From NCBI RefSeq assembly GCF_900590755.1, contig NZ_UUOC01000053.1:466052-530051 (forward strand): a stretch of DNA of 64,000 nucleotides, given 5' to 3'. The notes beneath the pieces are model-generated. The model ran no database searches. It was not told the DNA's origin and saw only the letters and a program-made list of their open reading frames with translations. Shown in pieces: positions 34,415-43,785 of this stretch (position 1 is the first letter of the stretch; every line of letters starts with the position of its first letter). The position numbers and the translations under genes were made by a program. The stretch is from Pseudomonas viridiflava. Lineage in GTDB: Bacteria; Pseudomonadota; Gammaproteobacteria; Pseudomonadales; Pseudomonadaceae.

Positions 34415-35770
34415 TTAGAACTTGGTCTGCAGTTTGATGCCTGCCACCAGCGCGTCATCCACCTGATCAACACCGCCTGGATGTTTGATGTATTGCAGGT
34501 TGGGACGGATGGTCAGCCAGTCGGTGACGTGTACGCCGTAGTAGATCTCGGAGTTGTACTCGCTCTTCTGGATCGGCAGGTAGCCTGGGTTGTCGTAGTC
34601 GTCGATGCCGTTGGAGGCATTGATCAGGCGGGCGCGGTCGCGTACATCATCGTTGACGTGAATGCGGGAAACGCCGATGCCGATGTCATCCTTCGGACGG
34701 GACGCGAACGGCCCTTTGATGACCATGCCGATCTGCAGGAAGTTATCGACGAAGTTGGTTTCCTTGTCATGCACGGTGGCGTTGGCGAACAGGCTCAGAC
34801 CACGGGATGGATCACCGCCGAAGGTGCTGACTTGTTGTTGCGCGACTACCCACCAGCCAGTCTTCTTGTCGTGGGACTTGAACTGACCGCCAGTCAGGCC
34901 CTGTGGCTGGCCGTTGACGTCTTCATACAGATCGTCGGCGCTCGGGCTGCTCAGGTAGTAACCCAGACGGTATTCCCCAGGCAGCGAGTTGATGGTCGGT
35001 GACCACACCACTTCGACTGGAACCAGTGTGCCCTTGGCGCCACTGCCGCTCAGCTTGAAGCCGTTGCCGGTTTCCAGGTTGGACGGGTTCTGCTCGTACA
35101 CACCGATCTGGGCAAAGAACTCAGGCGTAATGTTGTATTTCACACGCAGGGCCCACTGACTGACAGGCCAGTTGTACCAGGTGTTCACGTAGTTGGCGGC
35201 CTGAGTGCCGCAGAAGGTCAAGTTCTGGAAGTCGCAAGGGAAGCTGCCGAAGTCTTCACCTTCACCCATACGGCCCGCTTTGATATCCAGCTTGCCGTCG
35301 AGGAATTTCTGTTTGACCCACATCTGCGTCAGGCGCCAGGTCTGACCACGACCCCAGACTTCCTGCGAGGAACTGAGGGTGCCGACGCGAGGGTCGCCGA
35401 GGCGATCGTTGGAGATGTTCTTGCCGCTACGTTCGGTGATGGCCAGCTTGAACTCCGCGTCACTCCAGCCGAAAGCCTTTTGCAGGTCGATGTTAACGCC
35501 CAGGGCGAACTGGTCACTGTAGCGCGCCGTCTTGTCGGTGTCGTAGCCGCCGTGAACGTTAGCGCCCATCTCACCCACGTAGTCCAGTGTGAAGTCGTAG
35601 CCTTTGTCGTAAAGGTCCTTACGCGCTCCGCCCCAGTCTCCGGTCATGTGCTCATTGGCGTTGAACGGCTCAATGGCGAAGGCCGCGCTGGAGAACGCCA
35701 GCGCACTGAGCACTGACAAACCACCGATACGCTGGAACCGATTAAGCGATTTGCTGCGTAGCTTCTTCAT
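34415..35770 (-). CDS. oprB: Carbohydrate-selective porin OprB
   Basis: Outer-membrane glucose porin of 451 residues. It begins MKKLRSKSLNRFQRIGGLSVLSALAFSSAAFA-like, a signal peptide with cleavage near residue 32, then EHMTGDWGGARKDLYDKGYDF, a strong OprB signature. The barrel has alternating aromatic strands and the C terminus ends in LQTKF, with the terminal Phe of outer-membrane proteins. It is 118 nt past the ABC ATPase gene and closes the glucose uptake operon. Confidence 0.95.
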   Translation of the reverse strand: MKKLRSKSLNRFQRIGGLSVLSALAFSSAAFAIEPFNANEHMTGDWGGARKDLYDKGYDFTLDYVGEMGANVHGGYDTDKTARYSDQFALGVNIDLQKAFGWSDAEFKLAITERSGKNISNDRLGDPRVGTLSSSQEVWGRGQTWRLTQMWVKQKFLDGKLDIKAGRMGEGEDFGSFPCDFQNLTFCGTQAANYVNTWYNWPVSQWALRVKYNITPEFFAQIGVYEQNPSNLETGNGFKLSGSGAKGTLVPVEVVWSPTINSLPGEYRLGYYLSSPSADDLYEDVNGQPQGLTGGQFKSHDKKTGWWVVAQQQVSTFGGDPSRGLSLFANATVHDKETNFVDNFLQIGMVIKGPFASRPKDDIGIGVSRIHVNDDVRDRARLINASNGIDDYDNPGYLPIQKSEYNSEIYYGVHVTDWLTIRPNLQYIKHPGGVDQVDDALVAGIKLQTKF

Positions 35771-35888
35771 CCCTTAACTCCTCGTATTATTGTTATTAGC
35801 TTTTTTAACGGCGTTACATCGACTACTTGGTGTTGGCAGGCTAAGCGTGCTTTTCAGGGCAGTCATCGCTCAGCTTGCGGTGCGCGGA

Positions 35889-37052
<1,164 letters not shown>

Positions 37053-37054
37053 GT

Positions 37055-37900
37055 TTACCCCTTGACTGCGCCGGCCGTGAGCCCGCGCACGAAATACTTG
37101 CCAGCAACGATGTACACCAGCAGTGTTGGCAACCCGGCGATCATCGCCGCCGCCATATCAACGTTGTATTCCTTGACCCCGGTGCTGGTGTTGACCAGGT
37201 TGTTCAGGGCCACGGTGATGGGCTGTGAATCGCCGCTGGAAAACACCACGCCGAACAGAAAGTCGTTCCAGATCTGGGTGAACTGCCAGATCAGGCAAAC
37301 CATGATGATCGGTGTCGACATCGGCAGAATGATCTTGCCGAAGATGGTGAAGAAGCCCGCGCCATCAAGGCGTGCCGCTTTCACCAGCGCATCGGGGATG
37401 CTCACGTAGTAGTTACGGAAGAACAGCGTGGTGAAGGCCAGGCCGTAAACCACATGGACGAAAACCAAACCTGTGGTGGTGCTGGCCAAACCCATTTTGC
37501 CGAGGGTGAAAGAGGCAGGCAGCAATACGGTCTGGAACGGCAGGAAGCAGCCGAACAGGAGCAGCCCGAAGAACAGCTGCGAACCGCGAAAGCGCCACAT
37601 CGACAGCACGTAACCGTTGAGCGCACCGATAGCAGTGGAGATGATCACCGCAGGCACGGTGATTTTGATGGAGTTCCAGAAGTAACCATCCAGCGTCGCC
37701 CAGGCCTTCACCCAACCAATGGCGGTGACCACGGTGGGCCAACTCAGCAGGTTGCCGGTGCCAATGTCTTCCGGGCTTTTGAAGCTGGTGAGCAACATCA
37801 CCACAAGCGGCACCAGATACAACAGGCACGCGAGGATCAGCACCGCGTGAATCGCAAGGCGGCTGAGGCTGAAAGCGGGTTTGCCAGCAAGACTAGTCAT
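37055..37900 (-). CDS. gtsC: Sugar ABC transporter permease (MalG type)
   Basis: A 281-residue inner-membrane permease with six helices. The EAA loop is visible as YVSIPDALVKAARLDGAGFFTIFGKIILPMS. The gene overlaps the stop of gtsB by 8 nt, and the ATPase gene follows 2 nt later. It works with GtsB as the channel through which glucose bound by GtsA passes. Confidence 0.95.
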   Translation of the reverse strand: MTSLAGKPAFSLSRLAIHAVLILACLLYLVPLVVMLLTSFKSPEDIGTGNLLSWPTVVTAIGWVKAWATLDGYFWNSIKITVPAVIISTAIGALNGYVLSMWRFRGSQLFFGLLLFGCFLPFQTVLLPASFTLGKMGLASTTTGLVFVHVVYGLAFTTLFFRNYYVSIPDALVKAARLDGAGFFTIFGKIILPMSTPIIMVCLIWQFTQIWNDFLFGVVFSSGDSQPITVALNNLVNTSTGVKEYNVDMAAAMIAGLPTLLVYIVAGKYFVRGLTAGAVKG

Positions 37901-38801
37901 TGCGCTTGGTCCTCAGCTCGGAATACAGATACGGCACGAGAATCGCCAGAATGGCCCCGAGCATCAGAATGGCACTGGCCGAACCCATGCCCATCTGGCC
38001 GCGGCTGAAGGTGAAGGAATACATAAACATCGCGGGCAAGTCAGAGGAGTAACCCGGCCCACCGGCAGTCATGGCAGCCACCAGGTCGAAGCTCTTGATT
38101 GCAATGTGTGCAAGGATCATCACCGAGCTGAAGAACACCGGGCGCAGGCTTGGCAGCACCACTTTCCAGTAGATCCTTGGCATGCTGGCGCCGTCGATTT
38201 GCGCAGCACGAATGATCGACTGATCGACCCCGCGAAGCCCGGCCAGAAACATCGCCATGATGAAACCCGAGGATTGCCAGACCGCCGCGATCACCAGGCA
38301 GTACACCACGCGATCCGGGTCTACCAGCCAGTCCAGACGGAAGCCTTCCCAACCCCAATCCCTGAGCATTTTGTCCAGGCCCAGGCCGGGGTTGAGCAGC
38401 CACTTCCAGGCGGTGCCGGTGACGATCATCGACAGCGCCATCGGATACAGATAAATCGTGCGAATGAACCCTTCCCGGCGAATCCGCTGATCGAGGAACA
38501 CCGCCAGCACCACGCCAATGGCCAGGCTGATGGCGATGAACATGCCGCCGAACACGATCAGGTTCTTGCTCGCCACCCACCAGCGATCGCTTTCGTACAG
38601 GCGCATGTATTGCGCCAACCCGGCCCATTTGTAGCTCGGCAGAAAGGTGGAGGTGGTGAACGACAGAACGAACGTCCACAGGATGTAGCCATAAAAACCG
38701 ACCAGCACGATGAACATGCTCGGCGCCAGCACCAGCTTGGGCAGCCAGCGTTGCAGCGCGTCGAAGGGCGAGGCTTTGCTGAGGACAGCGACAGAGCTCA
38801 T
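37893..38801 (-). CDS. gtsB: Sugar ABC transporter permease (MalF type)
   Basis: A 302-residue permease with about six helices; the EAA-loop equivalent reads LRGVDQSIIRAAQIDGASMPRIYWKVVLPSLRP. I chose ATG 38801 (MSSVAVLSK); a GTG 12 nt earlier gives only VDYS in addition. It is separated from gtsA by 128 nt holding a stem-loop. Confidence 0.94.
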   Translation of the reverse strand: MSSVAVLSKASPFDALQRWLPKLVLAPSMFIVLVGFYGYILWTFVLSFTTSTFLPSYKWAGLAQYMRLYESDRWWVASKNLIVFGGMFIAISLAIGVVLAVFLDQRIRREGFIRTIYLYPMALSMIVTGTAWKWLLNPGLGLDKMLRDWGWEGFRLDWLVDPDRVVYCLVIAAVWQSSGFIMAMFLAGLRGVDQSIIRAAQIDGASMPRIYWKVVLPSLRPVFFSSVMILAHIAIKSFDLVAAMTAGGPGYSSDLPAMFMYSFTFSRGQMGMGSASAILMLGAILAILVPYLYSELRTKRND

Positions 38802-38893
38802 CGAATAATCCACGTTGAAAACATCATTTCCCGTTCGCAGACGTGCCTGACACCAGACTTCGGGTCATCAGCACAAACGACGGCTGGGGGTGT

Positions 38894-38913
38894 ACCGCTG
38901 GCGAACCAGCGGT
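38894..38913 (-). other. UUCG-loop hairpin between gtsA and gtsB
   Basis: ACCGCTGG and CCAGCGGT form a perfect 8-bp stem around a TTCG loop on the minus strand. It lies 17 nt after the gtsA stop codon and has no T run. Such hairpins typically stabilise the upstream mRNA, allowing excess binding protein over permease. Confidence 0.7.
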
Positions 38914-38929
38914 CATGGCTTGAAGCGTA

Positions 38930-40216
38930 TTACTGGGCGGATTTGATCGCCGACGCCAACTGGGCAGGCGCCTTGGCCGGGTCAGCTTTCGGATCGTTCA
39001 TAAAGTTGGTCACCACATCGAAGATCGCGCCCTGCACCGCAAGGGTGGTCGCCATGTTGTGGGCCATACTCGGCTGCAGACCGCCGGTTTTGGAGTCAGC
39101 CAGGAAGTCTTTGGCCGCGGTCTGGGCGCAGGAATCGAAACCTTCCTTTTCCATGTTGTTCAACATGTCGATGCGAACCGGGATCGAGCCTTTATTGATG
39201 CTGAAGACCTTCTGAAACTCCTCACCCAAGGCGACTTTGGCGATGTCTTGCTGAGCCGCCGTGGTGCCTTTGTCTTTCTGCTTGAACACCGCCATGGAGT
39301 CGATGTTGTAGGTGAAGGCTTTCTCGGTGCCCGGGAAGGCCACGCACTGATAATCCTTGCCCGCGACTTTCTTGGCTGCAGTCCACTCGCTTTTCGCCCA
39401 GTCGCCCATGATCTGCATGCCGGCTTTACCGTTGATTACGTCAGCAGCGGCGACGTTCCAGTCGCGCCCGGCGCGGTTAGGGTCCATGTAGGTGGCGACT
39501 TTCTTGAACTCGGTGAAGGCCTTGACCATCTCTGGGCCGGTCAGGGCATCTTTGTCCAGATCGACGAAAGCTTTTTTGTAGCCATCGGCGCCCATGACTG
39601 ACAGCAGCACGGCTTCGAACACGGTGCTGTCCTGCCATGGCTGACCGCCGTGAGCCAAGGCGATGAAGCCTTTGGCCTTGAGCTTGTCGCCAGCGGCGTA
39701 GAATTCTTCGAGGGTGGCAGGGGCTTTATCGATACCGGCTTTCTTGAAGACTTCCGGATTGATCCACAGCCAGTTGACCCGGTGGATGTTCACCGGCACG
39801 GCCACGTAGTCGCCGTCGTACTTCACGGTGTCAGAGACTTTCTTGTCCAGCAGGCTGTCCCACTTCTCTTCTTTGGCGACGTCCTTCAGAGCGTCGGTGT
39901 CGAGCAGGCCAGTGGAGGCCCATTCCTGAATATCCGGCCCTTTGATCTGCGCAACACCCGGTGGATTGCCGGAGACGGCGCGGCTCTTGAGCACGGTCAT
40001 GGCCGTGGAACCACCACCACCGGCCACAGCGCCGTCTTTCCAGGTGAAGCCGTCTTTCTCGACCTGTGCGCGCAGCACATCCACAGCCGCTTTTTCACCG
40101 CCGGAGGTCCACCAGTGGACAACTTCGACAGTGCCTTTGCTTTCGGCGGCATAAGCGCTCAGAGGGAACAACGAGGCGAGAGAGATGACAGCTGCGAGGC
40201 GGGACATTGAGTTCAT
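38930..40216 (-). CDS. gtsA: Periplasmic glucose-binding protein
   Basis: A 428-residue solute-binding protein with signal peptide MNSMSRLAAVISLASLFPLSAYA and mature start AESKGTVEVVHWWTSGGEK. The family hallmarks of MalE/UgpB-type sugar-binding proteins are seen in GGQPWQDSTVFEAVLLSVMG and NGKAGMQIMGDWAKSEW. The start at 40216 has AAAGG about 9 nt ahead; upstream in-frame sequence lacks a signal-peptide context. It heads the gtsABCD-oprB operon, in the same direction as gltR-gtrS. Confidence 0.95.
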   Translation of the reverse strand: MNSMSRLAAVISLASLFPLSAYAAESKGTVEVVHWWTSGGEKAAVDVLRAQVEKDGFTWKDGAVAGGGGSTAMTVLKSRAVSGNPPGVAQIKGPDIQEWASTGLLDTDALKDVAKEEKWDSLLDKKVSDTVKYDGDYVAVPVNIHRVNWLWINPEVFKKAGIDKAPATLEEFYAAGDKLKAKGFIALAHGGQPWQDSTVFEAVLLSVMGADGYKKAFVDLDKDALTGPEMVKAFTEFKKVATYMDPNRAGRDWNVAAADVINGKAGMQIMGDWAKSEWTAAKKVAGKDYQCVAFPGTEKAFTYNIDSMAVFKQKDKGTTAAQQDIAKVALGEEFQKVFSINKGSIPVRIDMLNNMEKEGFDSCAQTAAKDFLADSKTGGLQPSMAHNMATTLAVQGAIFDVVTNFMNDPKADPAKAPAQLASAIKSAQ

Positions 40217-40362
40217 CGATTTAACCTTTCTTGTTGTTATGCATGAGCAAGTCTGTGCTTGCGCTGCATGGAGTCTAACCAAGGGTTTTGAAAGTACAGT
40301 AACGAAGCGACGCGCGATGGTCACAGGATGGTTACATTAAGAATGTTGCCAATGCGCTACCT

Positions 40363-40452
40363 GTGGGACCGGCTTTAGCCGGGAAGAGGCCAGTACTCCT
40401 GATACCTTTCCTGAGTCAGGAATTCAGTCTTCCCGGCTAAAGCCGGTCCCAC
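40363..40452. repeat. REPIN-like inverted repeat (family A)
   Basis: GTGGGACCGGCTTTAGCCGG and its reverse complement flank about 45 bp in the 249-bp gap between gtrS and gtsA. Confidence 0.85.
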
Positions 40453-40465
40453 TGGTAGCCTGCAG

Positions 40466-41926
40466 TCAATCCGCAGTTCGCGGCAAAAACAGCGTCACCC
40501 GCAGTCCACCCCCACGCAGGTTCTGCAAGCTGACTTCGCCCCCATGGCTGTGGGCGATGTTACGGGCGATGCCCAGGCCAAGGCCGTAACCTTGCTGCTG
40601 ATTCCCCGCCAGCCGGAAGTGTGGCTCGAACACCCGCTCCAGCCGCTGCTCGGGCACGCCCGGCCCTTCGTCATCCACGTGCAGGACAAAGGCCTGGGCG
40701 TTGTCTTCGATTTTGAGGTGAGCTTTGGTGCCGTACTTGAGGGCGTTGTCGATCAAATTGCCGATGCAACGTTTGAGCGCCAGCGGCTTGCCTTGATACG
40801 GCGCAAGAGCCTTGCCTTGTTGCGTGGCGCTGCCATTACCGGCGGGCAGCAGATAGGGCTCAACCAGGCAGTCCAGCACATGATTGAGGTCCACCGCCTC
40901 GATGTTCTCGTGAATGTCGGTGTCTTTCACGCATTGCAGCGCGCCTTTGACCAACAGCTCCAGCTCGTCCAGGTCACGGCTGAATTTGGTTTGCAGGGCC
41001 TCATCTTCCAGCAGCTCGACCCGCAGGCGCAGCCGAGTAATCGGCGTGCGCAAATCATGAGAAATGGCACTGAACAACTGACCGCGCTCGGTCAGGTAAC
41101 GGCTGATGCGAGTACGCATGGCGCTGAACGCGCGGCTGACTTCCACCACTTCACTGGCACCGCCTTCGACATCCGGCTCGATGTCGGCGCCCAACGACAT
41201 GTCCCGCGCGGCCCGGGCCAGACGCTTGAGCGGGCGGCTCTGCCAATGCACCAGCAGGCCGATGAACAACAGCAGAAAACCGCTGGTGAGCAGGATGAAC
41301 CAGACCTGTTGCAGCGGCAGATCCTGTTCTTCAAGCGTGGTGTAAGGCTCAGGCAACAGTGACGCGATGTACAGCCACTCCCCCGCCGCCAGCTCGATCT
41401 GGGTGACCAATATCGGCGGGTTCACTGGCTCTAGACTCAGCGCGTAATGCGCCCAGGAACGCGGCAGCTCGTCGAGCTTCAGGCCGCTGTTGAAAATGCG
41501 CAGGTCTTCAGGCCGCACGAACCACACGGCAATGGCCGGATCTGGTCCCAGATGCTGGCGCAGCACTTCATCAACCACTGTCAGCACGGCTTGTTTACGT
41601 GGTGTGGCGTCGAGTACCTGCATGTCCAGCGGGCGGTCATTGAGGGAAACCACGAAGCGCGTCCCGCCCATGCTGCGCAGCTGATCCAGCACCAGTGGCC
41701 GATACGCCAGGGGTAGCGAGCGAAAGTAGCTGACACTCGCCGCCATGGAATAAGCCAGGCTGCGAGCGCTGGTGATCAGGCCCTCCATCTGCGTGGCGCG
41801 CAACTGCGAAAGCCAAATGACGCTGGACAGCGCCTGGGCCAGCAGCACGGCCAGTAATGTCAGCAGCAACATACGCCCGAGCAGCGAGCGAGGCAGCAGA
41901 CGGCGTTTTGTTGGTTCGGCGCTCAC
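40466..41926 (-). CDS. gtrS: Sensor kinase GtrS (glucose regulation)
   Basis: Membrane histidine kinase of 486 residues, with helices near 17-38 and 203-225, a periplasmic sensor between them, HAMP (SRPLKRLARAARDMSLG), the HisKA box AISHDLRTPITRLRLR and the ATP-binding region LIDNALKYGT, HVDDEGPGVP and GYGLGLGIARNI. In P. aeruginosa GtrS senses 2-ketogluconate and 6-phosphogluconate and works with GltR to control glucose transport and edd. It lies 3 nt after gltR and before the gts operon, the arrangement known in Pseudomonas. Confidence 0.93.
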   Translation of the reverse strand: MSAEPTKRRLLPRSLLGRMLLLTLLAVLLAQALSSVIWLSQLRATQMEGLITSARSLAYSMAASVSYFRSLPLAYRPLVLDQLRSMGGTRFVVSLNDRPLDMQVLDATPRKQAVLTVVDEVLRQHLGPDPAIAVWFVRPEDLRIFNSGLKLDELPRSWAHYALSLEPVNPPILVTQIELAAGEWLYIASLLPEPYTTLEEQDLPLQQVWFILLTSGFLLLFIGLLVHWQSRPLKRLARAARDMSLGADIEPDVEGGASEVVEVSRAFSAMRTRISRYLTERGQLFSAISHDLRTPITRLRLRVELLEDEALQTKFSRDLDELELLVKGALQCVKDTDIHENIEAVDLNHVLDCLVEPYLLPAGNGSATQQGKALAPYQGKPLALKRCIGNLIDNALKYGTKAHLKIEDNAQAFVLHVDDEGPGVPEQRLERVFEPHFRLAGNQQQGYGLGLGIARNIAHSHGGEVSLQNLRGGGLRVTLFLPRTAD

Positions 41927-41929
41927 GCC

Positions 41930-42667
41930 TCAGTAACCGTTGCTGACTTGCGACATGACGTTGGCCGCCAGCAGGTAACCACTGCCGCGCACGGTGCGGA
42001 TCAGGCGCGGCGATTTGCCGGTATCGCGCAACCTCTGACGCAGGCGGCTGACCGCCATGTCGACGATGCGCTCCAGGGGCATCAGCTCACGGCCTCGGGT
42101 GGCGTTGCCGATGGTGTCGCGATCAAGAATTTGCTGCGGGTTGTCGAGGAACAGCTTGAGCAAGGCAAAATCGGCGCCCGACAGAATCACTTCCTCGCCA
42201 TCGCGGTGGAACAGCCGGTGGCTGACCATGTCCAGGCGCCAGTCATCAAAGGTCCATATATCGCCGCCGCTGCGCTCCTGACCAAACTGCGCCCGGCGCA
42301 ACAGGGCCTTGATCCGCGCCAACAACTCACGGGGGCTGAAGGGTTTGCCGAGGTAATCGTCGGCACCCAGCTCCAGCCCGATAACCCGGTCGGCTTCGTC
42401 GGAACTGGCGGTGAGCATGATGATCGGCACATGGGGATAACGCGCATGCTGGCGCACATAACGACACAGGCTGAAGCCATCTTCGTCGGGCAGCATCACA
42501 TCGAGGATAAGCAGATCGCTGGGTTCTTCGTTGAAGGCCTGACGGAACTCAGCGCCATCGCCCACCGTGCGGACCTGAAAACCGGAGCGGCTCAGGTAGG
42601 TGTGCAGCAACTCACGGATCTCCTGGTCATCATCGACCAGCAGGATCGACTTACTGACTGTGCTCAC
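41930..42667 (-). CDS. gltR: Response regulator GltR
   Basis: OmpR-family regulator of 245 residues. The receiver begins ILLVDDDQEIRELL and has the acceptor Asp in LLILDVMLPDEDGFSL, TASSDEADR and DYLGKPFSPRELL. The C-terminal winged helix has FALLKLFLDNPQQIL and MAVSRLRQRL, and ends with VRGSGYLLAANVMS. The start is GTG 42667, preceded by AAGGA at a good distance; there is no Met nearby. It forms an operon with gtrS and, as known for GltR, represses or activates glucose transport genes. Confidence 0.94.
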   Translation of the reverse strand: MSTVSKSILLVDDDQEIRELLHTYLSRSGFQVRTVGDGAEFRQAFNEEPSDLLILDVMLPDEDGFSLCRYVRQHARYPHVPIIMLTASSDEADRVIGLELGADDYLGKPFSPRELLARIKALLRRAQFGQERSGGDIWTFDDWRLDMVSHRLFHRDGEEVILSGADFALLKLFLDNPQQILDRDTIGNATRGRELMPLERIVDMAVSRLRQRLRDTGKSPRLIRTVRGSGYLLAANVMSQVSNGY

Positions 42668-42727
42668 TTGGATCGTCCTTGTTGCATGAATCGTTATTGT
42701 TAGACGTGAATCCTGGAACAACGCGAT

Positions 42728-42803
42728 CTGTAGGAGCTGCCGAAGGCTGCGAACGGCGGTGCGTCAGGCATATTGCTTTCGCAGCCTTCGGCAGCTCCTA
42801 CAG
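42728..42803. repeat. REP-like inverted repeat (family B)
   Basis: CTGTAGGAGCTGCCGAAGGC and its complement flank about 30 bp between glk and gltR. Confidence 0.85.
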
Positions 42804-42807
42804 GTGT

Positions 42808-43785
42808 TTAAATCTCTATTTCCCGCGCCTCACCAAACGCCTGCTGCAACGCTACACCAGCACCAATCAACCCCGGATATTCGGCCGTCACCAGCCAGAC
42901 CGGAATGCCTTTGAAGTAATCGCTCATCACGCCTTTCTCGGCGAAGGCACGCTTGAAGCCGCTGTCCATGAAGAAGTCGACAAACCGGGGCACCACGCCG
43001 CCGACAATGTATACACCGCCGCGCCCGCCAACGGTGAGCACCAGGTTGCCCGCCACTCGCCCCAGAAACACACAAAACTGCTCCAGCACCGCCGCTGCAA
43101 CAGGTTCACCGGCCTCGGCAGCCGAGGTAATGGCTGCAGGAGATTTATGTACCGGTTCGATATCGTCCAGTGCGCAACTGACCTGATACAACCGCAACAA
43201 GCCTGCGCCACTCAGTACCGTTTCGGCGCTGACATGTTCCAGGTCGGCCATCATGCGCATCCACAACATGGCTTCCCGGGCACTACCCACCGGCAAGTCC
43301 ACATGCCCACCCTCACCCGGCAAGGCCATCCAGTGATTGACGCCGACACTGAGCAAAGTACCTACGCCCAGCCCGGTACCAGGCCCGATCACAACGCGTG
43401 GCCGATCGGCCTCGCCAATGCCGTGGCAAATGGTCAGGTACTCGTCATCGCCCAAGCGCGTCATGCCCAGGGCCATGGCGCTGAAATCGTTGATCAGCAG
43501 CAATTCGTCGACTTTCAGATTGGCGCAGAACGCCGATTTGCTCAGGCGCCAGTTGCTGTTGGTGAAATGGAACTCATCGCCATCCACCGGGCCGGCGACA
43601 GCCAAGCAGACCAGACCGATATCGCCACGTTGCAGTTCGAGGTCTTGCATGTAGACCTCGACGGCTTTCTCGGGGCTAACGTAATCGATGGTCGGGAATA
43701 CCCGGATCGAATGCAGCTTGTCTTCTTCCCAAATGGCAAACCGAGCATTGGTACCGCCAATATCACCGACCAGGGCCAACTTCAC
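42808..43785 (-). CDS. glk: Glucokinase
   Basis: ATP-dependent glucokinase of 325 residues (Glk family, not ROK). It has the N-terminal phosphate loop VGDIGGTNARFAIW, the sugar-binding NDFSAMALGM and GPGTGLGVG motifs and ALPGEGGHVDLPVG. It overlaps the edd stop codon (ATGA), so translation is likely coupled. It converts imported glucose to glucose-6-phosphate for Zwf. Confidence 0.97.
   Translation of the reverse strand: MKLALVGDIGGTNARFAIWEEDKLHSIRVFPTIDYVSPEKAVEVYMQDLELQRGDIGLVCLAVAGPVDGDEFHFTNSNWRLSKSAFCANLKVDELLLINDFSAMALGMTRLGDDEYLTICHGIGEADRPRVVIGPGTGLGVGTLLSVGVNHWMALPGEGGHVDLPVGSAREAMLWMRMMADLEHVSAETVLSGAGLLRLYQVSCALDDIEPVHKSPAAITSAAEAGEPVAAAVLEQFCVFLGRVAGNLVLTVGGRGGVYIVGGVVPRFVDFFMDSGFKRAFAEKGVMSDYFKGIPVWLVTAEYPGLIGAGVALQQAFGEAREIEI

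Noticed and set aside
37881..39215. 444-codon plus-strand frame through the gts genes
   Set aside because: It is antisense to clear permease and binding-protein genes and has no domain.
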